Source: Terfezia claveryi
Lineage: Eukaryota > Ascomycota > Pezizomycetes > Pezizales > Pezizaceae
Direction: 5' to 3'
Assembly (NCBI GenBank): GCA_015179025.1
Contig: WHUX01000011.1
Coordinates: 124,001 to 188,000 of the forward strand
DNA: 64,000 nt
The notes under the pieces were generated by a model. That model was not told where the DNA came from, ran no database searches, and saw only the letters and a program-made list of their open reading frames with translations. The translations under genes were made by a program, and so were the position numbers. The first letter of the stretch is position 1; each line of letters opens with the position of its first letter. Shown piece by piece: positions 1-11,734 of the stretch.

Positions 1-1068
1 GTTGTTTTGGTCGAAGCAGCACCTTCCTAAACCGCGCCTGGGTACCACCAGTGGAAAGATTTGTTATATGCTGTATCGTTGTGGGTGTTTATCAGATGAA
101 TCTCAGAAGTGATGACACTCTGGGGCTCTGTGTTGATTATTGTGATGCTTACTCTGTACTTTTGTTCCGTATTTCGTGCACTCCAGTTGTCACGCTGCAG
201 GTCGCTTTCTTGATTGCATGATGCCTGGGCTTTATTCAATCATTCAGTTACCAGGGGTATGCCTGTTCAGGTGCGCAGTACGATGAGGGAGAGACCTTGA
301 AAAGTCGATTGAAAAGGTAATGACAGCCGTGCGGTGGGGAATCGTTGCGAGTGCATGTTTTTTTCTCCTCCTTTGTCCATTATTGGGGGGAGGGGGGCTG
401 TGGCTCTGCGCTTCATCTGGTCCTCCTCGTTCAGTGGGCCATCTTGTACCTGCAGCTGCAAGTCGGCATACTGTACTCAACTCGCCCCTGCCGAAGGAGT
501 CGGGTAATAGTGCCATAATGCAGTGGGAAAGGGGCCATGGGGCCACGGGGCCTACCATCGGGCTTTTTCGCAGTCTGGCTCAGTTACTCTACAGCTCTCG
601 AGCACCGCCATTCAACTGGTGCTGGTTAGCCGCCCAGGCCTCACGATACCTCCCCTCCCCTTTCCCCCAGGCACAAGAAAAAAGCAGCCATTGACCATCA
701 GGAGAGACAACAGCCCAACCTTCAGTTTGCCCCTTTCCACGAAACCTGGCCACTCATTTGCCGCTGCTGCTCCACTGCCACACCAACGCAATCATACCCC
801 TGACTCCGAAGCACAAACTTCCATTCTCTTGCCCCCTGTTGCGTCGTCGGGTCTGTGCCGGTTGGGATTTCATTCTTATTAACGGCCCTTCGTCTTCCAC
901 TCCTTCTTCTCTTTCCCCCCTTCTCTACGCATCTCCACGGGCGTTCTGCGTACACTTAATATTGCAATTCTCCCCTCAACAACCGCTTCACTCTTTCAGC
1001 GGGCATTCTTTTCGTTGCCATATTCTTGCCTGCAGCTTGATTGATCACGACTCTTGTTTACTACAATC
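1..1068. promoter_or_regulatory. Upstream region of the GH17 gene; no convincing gene
   Basis: No open frame here has convincing coding character. From about 640 to 1068 the plus strand becomes pyrimidine rich (long CT tracts around 890-930), as is common in core promoters and 5-prime leaders of highly expressed fungal genes. The region therefore most likely holds the promoter and 5-prime UTR of the secreted glucanase-like gene that starts at 1069. No individual factor-binding site can be assigned from sequence alone. Confidence 0.4.
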
Positions 1069-2972
1069 ATGAAGTACAGCTTCGTTGCCCTCGCGGCGAC
1101 CTCCATCTTCGGGGGTGCTCTTGCCGCTGGCCATGGTCACCACCACCACCGAAGGCACCACAACAATATGCCTCGCGATCCTCAGGACTGTGCCCTTCCA
1201 GAAGTGCCAGTGCCATGTACTACCGTTGTCACCTCCTACTTGGTCCCTGTTGAGCACACCTACCCTTCTCAAACTCGTAAGTTGTTGAGATCATCGTTAA
1301 TATTTTGTGCACTTGGGGCTAACAAGAACATAGCCGTTGTCCAAGAGACCAGTTATGTGGCTCCGACGATTGAGGCGACTACGTACTACACTGAAACAAC
1401 CCCCACCACTGTTGAGGTTGCGTACCCATCTACGACCGTGGTTGAGATCCCTCATGGAGAGGTCCCAACCCCAGAGGTCACCATCTGCCCCACTCCAGGA
1501 ATTTACACCATCCCGGACAAGACCATGACCTTGACCAGCACCGAGTACCTTTGTGGTAAGGAGACTACTACTTTGCCTCCTGGAATCCACACTATCGGTG
1601 GTGTTACTACCGTTGTTGAGACCCAGACCACCGTCACCTGCCCGGTCGCCATCACCGAGACTCAGGACTCAACCGTCACTTCCAAGGTTGTGATGACTAC
1701 GTATATCTGCCCAACCCCAGGAACATACACCATCGCACCAATCACCACCACTGTCACCCAGACTACGGTGGTTCCATGTGAGTACCCAACTGTCACCTCG
1801 TATGAGCCTGGTGTCTACACCCGCCCTGAGGAGGTCATTACCATCACAAAGACCGACGAGGTCTACGTTTGCCCTACTTTCAAGCACGTAGATGTCACAC
1901 AGACGGTTGTTCCAGTTCCGGAGGAGACCTCCACTCCGTACCCAACTGAAGAGACATACCCAACTAAGGAGACATCTCCAACTGAGGAGACATATCAAGC
2001 CAAGGAGACATACACTCCATCTCCAAGTAAGGAGTCCCGAGTTGTAGAGGAGACTACTTCAGCTCTAGTTGAGATCCCAGAGGCGACCACGATCCCAGTT
2101 TCGGTCCCGACTAATCTTCCCCACGGTACTTCCGGACCATCTTGGGGTATCACCTACTCTCCATACAACGATGACCAGACCTGCAAGAGCAAGGACCAGG
2201 TTTCTTCTGACATACAGTCAATTGCTGCCGCAGGGTTTAAGAACATCCGCCTCTACTCTTCTGATTGTGGTTCCCTTGACACCGTCATCCCTGCCTGTGA
2301 AACTTACCAGATAAAGGTTATCTTCGGTATCTTCATCCGTGACACTTCATGCCAGGCTGATGAGGACTTGGAGCGTATCATGGCATGGAAGAAGTGGGAG
2401 TATGTTACTATGTTCGTCGTTGGTAACGAGGCTCTCTTCCAAGGTTTCTGCCAGCCTCAACAATTTGCCGACTACATCACTGAGGTCAAGAACAAGCTCA
2501 GGGGCAATGGATACGAGGGGCCAGTCACAACCACTGAGCCTCTTAATATCATTGAGCAGCACTACCAGGTCCTCTGCCCCGCTTTGGATGTTGTTTCTAT
2601 CAATTGTCATCCATACTTCAACCCCGATGTCACCGCTGACCAAGCTGGTCCTTTCTTGAACACCCAACTCAAGCGTGCTGAGGGTAAGTCATAAGTCGTT
2701 ATTTCGTAGAAAAGTCGCATGATTAAATCCTAACGAATATTACAGATCTCTGTGGAATGACTGGCTACGTCCTTGAGGCCGGCTGGCCCAACGCTGGAAA
2801 CACCAACGGCAAGGCCATTGCCTCCCCTGATGCTCAGAAGACTGCCTTCAACTCTATCTTGTCAGATTGCCCAACTGAGAGGATCTGTCTCTTCACCTGG
2901 AGGAATGACAAGTGGAAGCAGCCAGGTGGCTTCAACGTTGAGCAGAACTTTGGGTGTGGTGACCTCTTCTAA
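1069..2972 (+). CDS. btgE: Secreted cell-wall GH17 beta-1,3-glucanase-like protein (BtgE/SCW type)
   Basis: Three exons, 1069-1276, 1334-2683 and 2746-2972, give 594 residues. Introns are 57 and 62 bp; the first is frame-neutral and stop-free, so an unspliced ORF hides it. The ATG at 1069 opens a signal peptide (MKYSFVALAATSIFGGALA) followed by a His-rich tract, as in Aspergillus BtgE. Residues about 50-340 are Thr/Val/Pro-rich with recurring TYTI and ICPTPG blocks, a stalk-like low-complexity wall domain. The C-terminal part from about 350 is GH17: E435 in VGNEAL fits the acid/base and E530 in LEAGWPN fits the nucleophile. Family members act on wall beta-1,3-glucan as hydrolases or transglycosylases outside the cell. 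No GPI signal is seen; the protein ends CGDLF. The symbol follows the Aspergillus relative. Confidence 0.9.
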
Positions 2973-4194
2973 GCGTGCTTGGACGTGAAAAATATTAGGA
3001 GTTTGGTTCTCATGGAGCTATTTGTGTTGTAATTAAGAACGGGGCTCAATTTAACTAGGGGGATTTGGTTGTTTGGATGAATTTATTTTGTTTGCTCTGT
3101 TTGCCGTGGGATTTATATAAAATGTACAAGTACTAGTAATTCTCATAAGGTAATTGGTTTGTGCGTTCCTGTGATTTGCTTACTTAACTTAACCCGTGGC
3201 TTGTAATGCCCTGGCATAATTAAGGGTACTCAAAATTAAATTCACGCACAAACGCATGCATAAAACTAAAAAAATCTGGCGCCTTGGCTGCATGGGACTA
3301 AATTTCTAGCCAATGAGCTTCAATGCCAAGCTTACGCAGTAAACATACGTGATGGATTCAATCACGCACCGAAATCGATGGCTAAGTAAATTCTAGAACT
3401 TAAGTTTTGTATCTGCGTTTTCCCTGACAAAGCCATAAATCCACACACAACCCCACCTGCGAAACACCCTAAGAAGGATCGTTCTGGATAATCATGAATT
3501 AAAGACTCCAAATCGAGGCATGCTTGTGCGCAAATGTGTGTGTGTGTGTATGCGTATCTGTGCGTATGTGCGTAAGGTATCTTGGGTACTCAGTTGAGCA
3601 ATCTGCGTTTTGGCTGAAAAGAGCTAGACTTGCATATTGTGGCGTCCACGCTATATATCGTAAAAGTGCGTGAATTTAATTTTGAGTACCCTTATTGTAT
3701 CAAAGCAATACATACTTGTTATGGCCTCTACCTATATTAGCCCATTCTTCCCGTGCATTTGTCACTCTGTTTGTCTTGCTCAATTGCGTTCTTTAACAGA
3801 AAAATCTATAGACCTTTCCATATAATCGATTTACAGGTACGCAGAGAAAGGTAAATTGGCAAAATTGATCATAGTGTCGGTCTGTAATTTCCCCCGGCTT
3901 CTACCTCATGGGCCTAATATCATTAAAGCAAAATAAGATCGGGGTTGGGGTGGACAAAAGAGGAGATATATTCTCTCGCAGCCGCTTTTTTAACTTGCTA
4001 ATATGCTGTCGAATGGTTACCCTCAATTTGTGACTGGGTATTTAGTTTCGTACAGTCAGTGGGCAAGTATTATACATGGCACTGGCAGGCGGCAGATTAA
4101 GTTCGATCGATCTCCATCATCTAAGTCTACGCCATGGTATGTGACATCACTGACATGAAGGTACTACTACTGAGTGTAAATACGATCTCCGGAA
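2973..4194. other. Intergenic stretch with one MITE; no gene
   Basis: After the GH17 stop the sequence is AT-rich 3-prime flank. The only structured element is the inverted-repeat element at 3221-3694 (separate entry), which also contains a short GT microsatellite near 3535-3550. From 3700 to 4190 no ORF above noise is seen. Confidence 0.5.
3221..3694. mobile_element. 474-bp MITE-like element with 29-bp terminal inverted repeats
   Basis: The left end, TAAGGGTACTCAAAATTAAA and onward (3221-3249), is the exact reverse complement of the right end (3666-3694). The outermost TA on both sides could be a TA target duplication, as in Tc1/mariner/pogo-type elements. There is no transposase ORF inside, so it would be non-autonomous. 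The superfamily is inferred from the TA only. Confidence 0.75.
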
Positions 4195-4790
4195 AGCAAA
4201 AAGAAAGTACAAATCTACAACACCAGGGATTCTCCTACTGTAGTTAATTGGCACTACCTAGACCTGCTAGCATAGTCACTACCTCGGATGATCCCAAATG
4301 GCACTAAGCCTATCAGGTACTGTAAGTACATAGTTACTTATGTTGGAAATATCTAGTCTAGCGTCCTTCACATGCTCCAGGAATAATGCCAATCTGTGGC
4401 AGAATAACACATTTCTATATGACAACTAGGTAGGATTACTCGGACATTACCAAAAGTGTAGCCCACCTCAGAACCTAGTCACTTGCTGGCCTTATAAAAA
4501 GGGCCTTGCCAACAACAATAACGCATGCAGGTATTCGTGATGAGCGAGATTATTCATGTCCACTATGCCATAGGAGGAAAGCGCACATCATATGTCCACA
4601 TGAGAACATACCAAGACTACAAGAGGCAGTGGCTTGGAAAATTCTCACGAACTGTTCAATTCCATAACAGACTGGTCCGTTGCAGAATCCAGTCCATTCC
4701 GGTATAGACCGGTCCATACCGGTATGGGCTGAATCCCGGAACGGGCCAGAACAGATTTATGTTCGTTATAAGTATCGTATCCTTATAAAC
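4195..4790. repeat. Dispersed repeat family, copy 1
   Basis: This shares long stretches with 17275-17840, 31590-31880 and 32540-33310. Landmarks in order are TAGTTAATTGGCAC, GCTAGCATAGTCACTACCTC, CTAGCGTCCTTCACATGCT, a TATA-like TTATAAAAAGGGCC (4493), GATGAGCGAGATTATTCATG, and a GC-rich end with repeated ACCGGTAT. The same short ORF frame (4525-4707) recurs in other copies, but each is brief and ends differently, so coding is doubtful. It may be a non-autonomous transposon or an LTR; no terminal repeats could be fixed. Confidence 0.6.
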
Positions 4791-5067
4791 GGGAGTTTAC
4801 TGTAACACAAAGACTGAGTTAATAAAGAAAACAAAAAATACTATATGGTACTATTACTGGTGGGCAAGCGACAGAAATGAGCCCCTACATACAGGCAGTC
4901 CCCCACGATAAACTCTATGAAACAATATAAGAGGGGTAGTTAATATAGACAACAAATCACCGTGACCCTATGAAAGAATAGAAGAGGGTTAACTTGTAAA
5001 GATAAGAAACCACCGTGAAAGCAGTGCACGAATCTTTCTGACTATTCGATCCAATGACTCAGACTCG

Positions 5068-5556
5068 TTAAACAACAAACTGATTGTCAACCATTCTAAT
5101 ATCGTGCTCAGGAAGAATAAGAGAGCCATAGCAGATACCTGGAGGTCGTCCGAGAATGGGATCTACGCTACCTGGTCATGAATTCCAGCCCAGTCATAGT
5201 CGATCAGCATGAACTCATTTTTATTATTTACCAGAATATTCATCTCCCGAATATCGCCGTGGACCATGCCCGATTCATGAAGCTTGGTAATGACAGAACA
5301 AATTTTCCTCTCAAGCTCCGAGATGCTCTCAGTTTTCACACCAGCCTCGTTCAGTACCCTCCACGACTCACCCAGAAAATACATTACAACCATGAACCAC
5401 CCTCCATCGAGCCTTTTCGAACCCCAACAGTCCTGGCGCGAACCCTTTATTTGTGCACCAAATATGAACATCTTTTCCATATTGGCGAACAAACTTGACA
5501 CAGATAAGCTGATTGGCATCAGTCCGCCCCTGGAATATTAGGGCATTTGAGTTCAT
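5068..5556 (-). pseudogene. Protein-kinase-like fragment, frameshifted
   Basis: The minus strand encodes a kinase-fold catalytic region: MVHGDIREMNILV (catalytic-loop HGD type) followed by FMLIDYDWAG (DFG-like position, here DYD). The N-terminal part (5368-5556) and the catalytic part (5163-5519) lie in different frames, so there is an indel near 5420. Beyond the stop at 5163 a further frame (5068-5160) reads as a plausible C-terminal tail. The HGD-x-R-x-x-N loop resembles fungal kinase-like genes that accompany Crinkler-type proteins. No glycine-rich loop is present, so it is a 5-prime truncated remnant. Confidence 0.55.
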
Positions 5557-6351
5557 CTTGAGCGCCTTAACGTACGTGAACTTCTGTAGTTGACGGCTAC
5601 CAAGTGTTACGGGGCAAGGCCGACCAGGGTGGGAAAATACTCAATTTCATGAACGTCAGGTGTTGTGTTGCTATTGGCAGATTGCAGACCTGACGAACCC
5701 CGCTTTCCTATATATACACACACATCCTATATCTAGTTGTTGGCTCTTCGAGCAATGTTCTAACAGTTAGGCCCGAGTTTGGTGATCGTGATTCCCGAGA
5801 ACAGTTGAACCTTGCTAAACCGGAACGCCTTTAACCGGAAAACTTGCTACGGACGGGCTTTGGCGATTTTGGAACTACAGCGCAAAATTTTATTGGCTAT
5901 ACCGGACAAATAGTAAACCGGACCGGACGAGGAATCTCAAGAATAAAAAAAATGGAACAAAGTTCCTCTAGTGACAACACTAGCGATGGTTAGCGGATGG
6001 TTAGTCATGAGAGAGGTATAGACAGAGGTTTGGGGGATTTCGGGGTCTCTCCATGTGACAGAGAACAAGGCAGACATACTTCCCTCTCATACCACATCAC
6101 TGTGACTCCATCATCGTTTGGACCTTCTACATCACCGTGATCTCACTGCTCTGCATATAGACCTTCTACTCCTACATCACTGTGATCTCACCGCTCTGCA
6201 TCATAGACCTTCTAGGTTTAGTACGTATCACACGACTAACTTTCTTGTTATTTCGTCGCTTACAGTCTGTCGTAGACTATAGATAAAAAAACAAGTCACC
6301 TCCAATGTCAGGCACAGTATCACAGGTTACGAAAGGGCAGTGGCAACCTAC
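5557..6351. other. Intergenic; decayed TIR-like sequence and a short tandem repeat
   Basis: Positions 5795-5890 resemble the end of a pogo/Tc1-type element (GTTGAACCTTGCTAAACCGG and further ACCGGA motifs), but no matching second end was found. Positions 6085-6215 hold about three imperfect copies of a roughly 45-bp unit (core ACATCACTGTGATCTCACCG plus CATAGACCTTCTA). The rest is unremarkable and probably carries the promoter of the gene at 6352. Confidence 0.4.
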
Positions 6352-7230
6352 ATGACATCGTACGCGTCAAGGACAGCCGGTGCAGGTGCAGAGGTAGGCG
6401 ATGGTGATGCCGGTCGAGAGGTATTTCGGGAGGCAGCACAAGAGATTGTATCCGAGAATCAGATACAATTTGTTACTCCGATCGATTTCCATAGAAGATT
6501 CCGCAAAATCCTGAAGGGTCGTGACAACGTTACAACCCGAATACTCGTCACTGGAGTCTCCGAAGGGGTGCTTGATAGCATCATCACCAACTCGAAATAT
6601 CGTTCCTCCACCCGCCTATGTTATGAAAACGATTTATCCTCCGGGATTCTCAAACTCGCCCCCAGCCGCTACCATGAACTAACAAGCTGGAGGTTCTCCC
6701 TTGCAATTGTTATGAAGGTGCTTGCGATTCCTGGGCACAATGAGTACTCCATAGACGGGCTGGGAGCGACAAGATTCCAGGTTCCGGGTAGGCGATCTAA
6801 AGAAGGCGATGAATCCCTGAGGTGTCGAACGAGGGCAGGCGACGATTGGCCCAATGTTGTGATGGAAATAGGCGTTTCAGAGCGGATCATACAGCTACAG
6901 AGGGACGCTAGATGGTGGCTGGAAAGTAGCGCTGGGCGCACTAGGCTTGTAATAATACTACACGTGACTTGGGATCCCCACAGCCTCCATATCGAAGCGT
7001 GGCGCCTGCAGCCTAACCCAAATCCGAGGGGGCGCAGACCCCGAGCTGAGATCCCTATGTGTATTAACACAATAGAGATTGATGCTGGGGGCACTGTTCA
7101 ACCACCCATGGCAAACTTAACTATCCCTTACAATTGCTTGTTCGATGATCCCCATCCCAATGCCGTCGATATCGTATTCACGGCACCAGAGCTTTCGACG
7201 ATCGCCCTCAATCTTTTCGGCGCATTCTGA
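6352..7230 (+). CDS. PD-(D/E)XK-like hypothetical protein, single exon
   Basis: The first true ATG in the frame is at 6352 and gives 292 residues; an earlier GTG at 6340 is unlikely to be used. A central block reads DDWPNVVMEIGVSE, then QLQRDARWW, then TRLVIILHV. This pattern (E in a beta strand, SE turn, D-x-x-WW helix, hydrophobic strand) matches a fungal family distantly like the Uma2/PD-(D/E)XK nuclease fold. The pseudogene at 45622-46080 shows the same pattern. The N-terminal third is helical and charged; the C-terminus is beta-rich with no added domain. No signal peptide or membrane segment is seen. Nuclease activity is inference from fold; the function is unknown. It sits between a kinase remnant and a retroelement, so it is an accessory gene. 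Confidence 0.6.
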   Translation: MTSYASRTAGAGAEVGDGDAGREVFREAAQEIVSENQIQFVTPIDFHRRFRKILKGRDNVTTRILVTGVSEGVLDSIITNSKYRSSTRLCYENDLSSGILKLAPSRYHELTSWRFSLAIVMKVLAIPGHNEYSIDGLGATRFQVPGRRSKEGDESLRCRTRAGDDWPNVVMEIGVSERIIQLQRDARWWLESSAGRTRLVIILHVTWDPHSLHIEAWRLQPNPNPRGRRPRAEIPMCINTIEIDAGGTVQPPMANLTIPYNCLFDDPHPNAVDIVFTAPELSTIALNLFGAF

Positions 7231-8533
7231 GCCTGTCATTGTCAGAAGAGGAAGCATTATGGGCTATCAATTTTGGAGATTTAGTATGGGGAGTTGAATC
7301 CGCCTAGTAAGGCGTTGCTATACAAAATCCCGGTTACAACCAGCTATGCTGTTATTGTGCGTCACTTTTTTTTTTGTCACTACTGTACACCTGCATGGGC
7401 ACCATATTAACCCAGCGGACGTTGCATCATCCAGTGGAACCCAGTTCCACCGGGACACTCGACATGGATTGGGGCAACCGCGACTGCCCGACGAAAGGTT
7501 TCTTACGTTGATCCTATTTATAAAGTACTCAATGGAATTTGCATATGTACACCTTGCAGGCTACTCGGACTCATTACTAGCTATAGATAACTATATTTCG
7601 TTATCTCGAATTCAAAGGGATAGGTAGTCAATTCAGGCCTATATGTACAGTACAATATAATGTATATCGCTACCGGTTGTTCAACTTGGGAATCGAGTAT
7701 CACATTGATTCATATACATACATGCCCATTTCTAGTACTCTACACAATGTTACTTATAGCCGAACGAAAAGCATCGGCTAAGTAAGTAAGTAAGTAAGTA
7801 TCAGCCCTGAGGTCTCCCGTAAGGATCATGGAAGTCATGCCATATATCCATGCACTATAACGTACCTAAATGATGTTGAGCGAGTCAGTCCACCTACCTA
7901 GCCTGCAACCGCTCTGATCACGCAACCTTTGCCTCTTGACGAGTACATACTTAGGGACTCATTGATCACTTGCACAACACACTAAATGAGATGAGCTGAA
8001 AAGAGCCCAAAGGACGAGGGAAAGGATGCAGGGAGGAGGGATGAGGGTTAAGGGATGAGCAGATTTGCGGTGATGCTGATTACTGGCTGCTGCCTGAGTA
8101 GATAGCCAAGACGTGCGTTCGGGGCGAAAACTGGAGTGTGTGAGAATGCTGTGGGTGGGGCCGCCATGGGTTTCGAGTGATATGGCATGCTGTTGGTGTT
8201 GGATCATTTTATATCTTTTCATTGGGGCTTCCATTTGTTTCAATAACAAAACAATACATTAAACAAATACATACATAGTTACCATTCTGACAATACATAT
8301 TAATGTTACGGACCTGCTGGATCATGACCATGACCTTGACCATGACCTCGATCATGACTTTAACCTTGACCTTGAACTTGAACTTGACTATGACCTCGGT
8401 GTCACTGGCAACCCACGCACTTGCCAGAGGCTGGTATGGAGGGCATGGTAGGACCATTCGTTTCCGCTAGCCATTTTACTAGTCTAGTTACCGTAGGCTC
8501 GATCGGACCCTCCGCCAATCTAGTGCAGTGTTT
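7231..8533. other. No gene seen; microsatellites
   Basis: A short GTAA tetranucleotide run lies at about 7781-7800. Positions 8331-8398 are an imperfect hexamer array (TGACCT/TGACCA/TGAACT types), open on the minus strand as a Lys/Val/Met-rich run that is almost certainly not a protein. No ORF with family resemblance was found. Confidence 0.45.
8331..8398. repeat. Imperfect hexanucleotide repeat (TTGACC-type)
   Basis: Eleven or so near-copies of a 6-bp unit such as TTGACC, CATGAC and TTGAAC follow one another. It lies about 140 bp outside the left end of the gypsy element. Confidence 0.7.
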
Positions 8534-8640
8534 GTGATGTGAAGGTCTGTATACATATCAAACATACAAACGGACATGCCAAAGCTAGAGGCCTGGTTGC
8601 ATACCGCATATGGTTGCATACTGGAAGGGCCGCTCCACAC
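8534..8640 (-). repeat. 3-prime LTR of the gypsy element (approximate)
   Basis: Starts at TGTGATGTGAAGG and shares about 75 bp with 13855-13957. The inner edge is set roughly by the pyrimidine run CATCCCCCCC near 8640, which on the minus strand is a purine tract suited to plus-strand priming. Confidence 0.6.
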
Positions 8641-8830
8641 ATCCCCCCCTAAGCCAACGACCGGGCAAGGCAAAGAAAAGCCCCCCCGCGCAACACAACG
8701 ACAAAAAATTCTCTCTATGCCCATCGCCTCACGGAACCAACCAACTTCACTCACATCTACCTCAACTCGACATCAACCCGCAATACCACCTCAACCTGCG
8801 ATACCACCTAACTAACTCACAACCTCTCCT

Positions 8831-9996
8831 TCAACGTACGCCTTCAACCTGCTTCCGTTGATGGGGTTCTTCAAATACCCCACCCACCTTCCCAGTAATA
8901 AGTGGATCCGTCCTAAGCTTGTACACATTCTTGTCCCAAACTGAGTGAATGACAAATGGTCCGGTCCATCTGGGTGCGAATACCGGTGCGAAGCCCTTCC
9001 CGTCATATTTTGACTCTCTTTTCCATACCCTCTGTCCTAGCTCATATTGCTTGAATGAACTGATATCCATCTCTTTTGTCTTCAATTCTCTCAATCCTGG
9101 TATACCCTCTGTGAGCCATCTAATTTTCCTACTCACCTCTTCTCTATGTTTTTCCTCTGTTATTGTCTTTGGCATATTTTCTTCTGCCGCAACTGTATCC
9201 ACCGGAAGCCTAAGCTCCATACCAAATGCTAACATCGCTGGGGAATATCCGGTTGATGTATGGCGAGAACAGCGGTAAGCCCACAATACTGTCTGAAGAA
9301 GTGGCGCCCAATATACTGATTTGGACTCCTCGGTTGCTAGGTCCTCTTCAATATCATTATCAGGCCCTTTCGCTTGCCACCCGTCTCGAATAGCTTCTAT
9401 CACCCCTTTATCAATATCAACCCCTACCCCCAAGATATTGTCTTCTCCAGCTCCGACTTGCTCTTTATCTAAACCTCTACCTTCCGCTGCCTCTTGTACC
9501 GCTCTTTTCAACATTGTTTTCACAGTTCCAACTACCCTCTCAATTTTTCCGTTGGATTGGGGTAATATGGTGTAGATAAATGATGTTTGATCCGCAATAT
9601 CCTACACAATGCCTTTATGATAGGGTTGACAAAGTGGGTGCCATTGTCTGATTGCAGTGACTCAGGGCAACCATACCGAGTGACAATGTACTCATATATG
9701 AATTCTGCCGCTGCCTACGGTGAGGCATCCTTGGTTGCTGCCCCCTCCACCCACCTAGATACCCATTCTACTGCTAGGCAAACATACCGACATCCTGTTT
9801 GTGAATCTGGAGGAAATGGTCCTGCGAAGTCTATGGACCAGTGGCTAAAAATATCAGTAGGATTGACCCGAAACCCTGGCGACTTCAAAGGACTCGGCTT
9901 GGAGAATTCCTGACATGATCGGCAAGCCAGAATATGTCGATCCTCTCCGGTGTCTCCAATACCTCCAGCCTCAAACCACCATTCTTCTTCTTCCAC
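8831..9996 (-). pseudogene. Gypsy integrase, broken
   Basis: The order on the minus strand is: a zinc-finger end (ILACRSCQEFSKPSP), the first catalytic Asp in WSIDFAGPFPP, an in-frame TAG at about 9717, the second Asp in LQSDNGTHFVN, then a frame change near 9570. After that comes the third catalytic residue (Glu) region, SNGKIERVVGTVKTMLKRA, and a long C-terminal domain (TGPFVIHSVW). All three DDE residues survive, but the stop and frameshift prevent a product. The C-terminal domain ends near 8831 without an obvious chromodomain. Confidence 0.8.
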
Positions 9997-11402
9997 AACT
10001 TTCCTTCGCTCAACTCCATGTTAACCGCCATCGATCTGACTGCCTTAGCCAATTCCTTATCTTTTGGTATGTTATCGTTGTTTACCAAATAAGGTCTTAC
10101 TAGCTTTACAGCGTCCAGCTTTGTTGACTCTGACCTTGTCAATATAGGACCGTCCAGAATATAAACATCTTCGTCAGCCTGATGCGAGTCTTCTGGAATA
10201 TTCTCTTGAAGTTGATCCGAGCCTTCTAGAACAGTGGGTATTTCAAACATCGGAACCTCCATGATCGGGCTTGTCGAGATATTGTATTCAATCTCTTTAT
10301 CCGCATCAACCTCTTGTTCTTCAAGCTTCTTTGTATCAACCTCTTCGATCTCTTCAAGCTTCTTTACACTACCTATCCACTCATGCTCCATGGCTATAGG
10401 GACCTTGCAGATGCGAATCAGTCTCTCACTTCTTACTCCATCCTCACACTCAATCTCCAACTCAACCTCTTCACATAGCTTCAGCTCGGTCTTTGGGATA
10501 TACAGCAACACCGGGGTATCTACTTGGCCCCGATCTGCTTTATCATTATATATCCGCTTTCCTAGCTCAGAGCCGAAAACAATCTCAGGCAACGTCATGG
10601 CATCCTGGTTCGCTGGTAAAAGTACCATTCTGGAGAAAGGATCAGCTATCATCTTCAACCCAGGTATCCATTCTACCGAGAATGAGTATTCCTGCAAAGT
10701 CAAGGAATAACGAGCTATTGTCTGATTGGTGGATAGCTTGGATTGCTCGAGATATTGGTGAGCTCTGCAGTCCGTTCTCCACAGGAAGGATACTGCACCC
10801 AGCCATTCATGGAATTTTCCACACGCAAATACTAATGCTAGCAACTCGAGTCGCACAATATTGTAGTTCTTCTGGGCTGCTGATAAGCCTGAACTTGTGC
10901 AAGCACAAATGTATGCCTTTCCGTCTTCATCTTCTTGTGGGTTTGCATTGTTGGTAGCCAATCTCACAGCCCTGACGAGGTCTAGAACTGTATTATCTGG
11001 AAGCTCATCAGTGGGATCTGGAAGCTCATCAGTAGGATCCAAAAGCTCACGCCTGAGTCTTACTCCAGAAGCGATAATTGAGTTTGAGAATATGAAGGCG
11101 ATCTTAGCCTCGCCGGCAGTCTTGCAGCAGTTCCAATATGGTCGAAGGACTATCGTATACACTGATGCATTAGTAGGAACACAAGACGGAATGATAGCAG
11201 GAGGCCTTGGAGTTGTAGTAGTAGGTACCCGCTCTCGGAACTGGTTCGCTAACCCTAAGAATGCTTTGAGTTCGGTAACTGATTGAGGTAATTTCATAGC
11301 TTTCATTGCATCAATACTTTTGTTTGCCATGGATATACCCTCTTCTGACCAGACGAATCCTACAGACTCAATCCGCTCATAGCCCCAAAATGTCTTCTTC
11401 AA
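9885..11402 (-). pseudogene. Gypsy RT end, RNase H and linker, with inverted segment
   Basis: The minus-strand frame starts with the RT thumb/connection region (SVTELKAFLGLANQFRERVP). It later gives RNase H-like AAQKNYNIVRLELLALVFA and WRTDCRAHQYLEQSK, then a long acidic linker toward the integrase zinc finger. Between these, 11049-11230 reads as nonsense on this strand, but on the plus strand it encodes the expected RNase H start, with EAIIEFENMKAILASPAVL followed by TIVYTDA. That segment is therefore inverted in place. A tandem 18-bp repeat (encoding DPTDELP twice) lies next to one breakpoint. Confidence 0.75.
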
Positions 11403-11411
11403 CTTGCATTT

Positions 11412-11672
11412 TCAGCCATGCTTCCGCAACCTTTCTAACAACATTCTCCAGATAAGTTGGAGTGCTTCATAGTCTCCTCGAAGTACCTTGCCGAAAATGT
11501 CATCAAAGTAAGACTTGGTTTTCTTCTCTTGCAATAATGGCCCCTGCATGACAACGGCATTTCTCTTAAAGGTTGCAGGTCCATTCTTCATTCCGAACAA
11601 CAGCCGATTACTGCACCACAGCTCATTAAAGAGCTCAAATGCCGTTGCATCAACTGCTTCACCAGCTTCCAC
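11412..11672 (-). pseudogene. Gypsy reverse transcriptase, palm fragment
   Basis: Contains RLLFGMKNGPATFKRN (equivalent of the usual PFGLKNAPATFQR) and SYFDDIFGK, the YxDD active-site motif as YFDD. Just upstream on the same strand FFKVDADRGFNQI supplies the first RT aspartate. The frame is interrupted by stops on both sides. Confidence 0.8.
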
Positions 11673-11734
11673 TTCTATTTGATTGAACCCCCGGTCTGCA
11701 TCTACCTTGAAAAATGAGCCAGACTCGCTTTGTC

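Noticed and set aside
244..558. Minus-strand ORF of 104 codons upstream of the GH17 gene
   Set aside because: Pro/Arg-rich composition from CT-rich promoter sequence, overlapped by equally long frames on the plus strand; no domain.
1297..1590. Minus-strand ORFs inside the GH17 gene
   Set aside because: Shadows of the Thr-rich coding sequence of the intact plus-strand gene.
8209..8457. Minus-strand ORF with Lys-Val repeats
   Set aside because: Produced by the hexanucleotide repeat at 8331-8398; no sign of selection as protein.
10234..10957. Plus-strand ORFs of more than 150 codons within the gypsy element
   Set aside because: Antisense shadows of the RNase H/linker region. Only the 11049-11230 segment has real plus-strand homology, explained by inversion.
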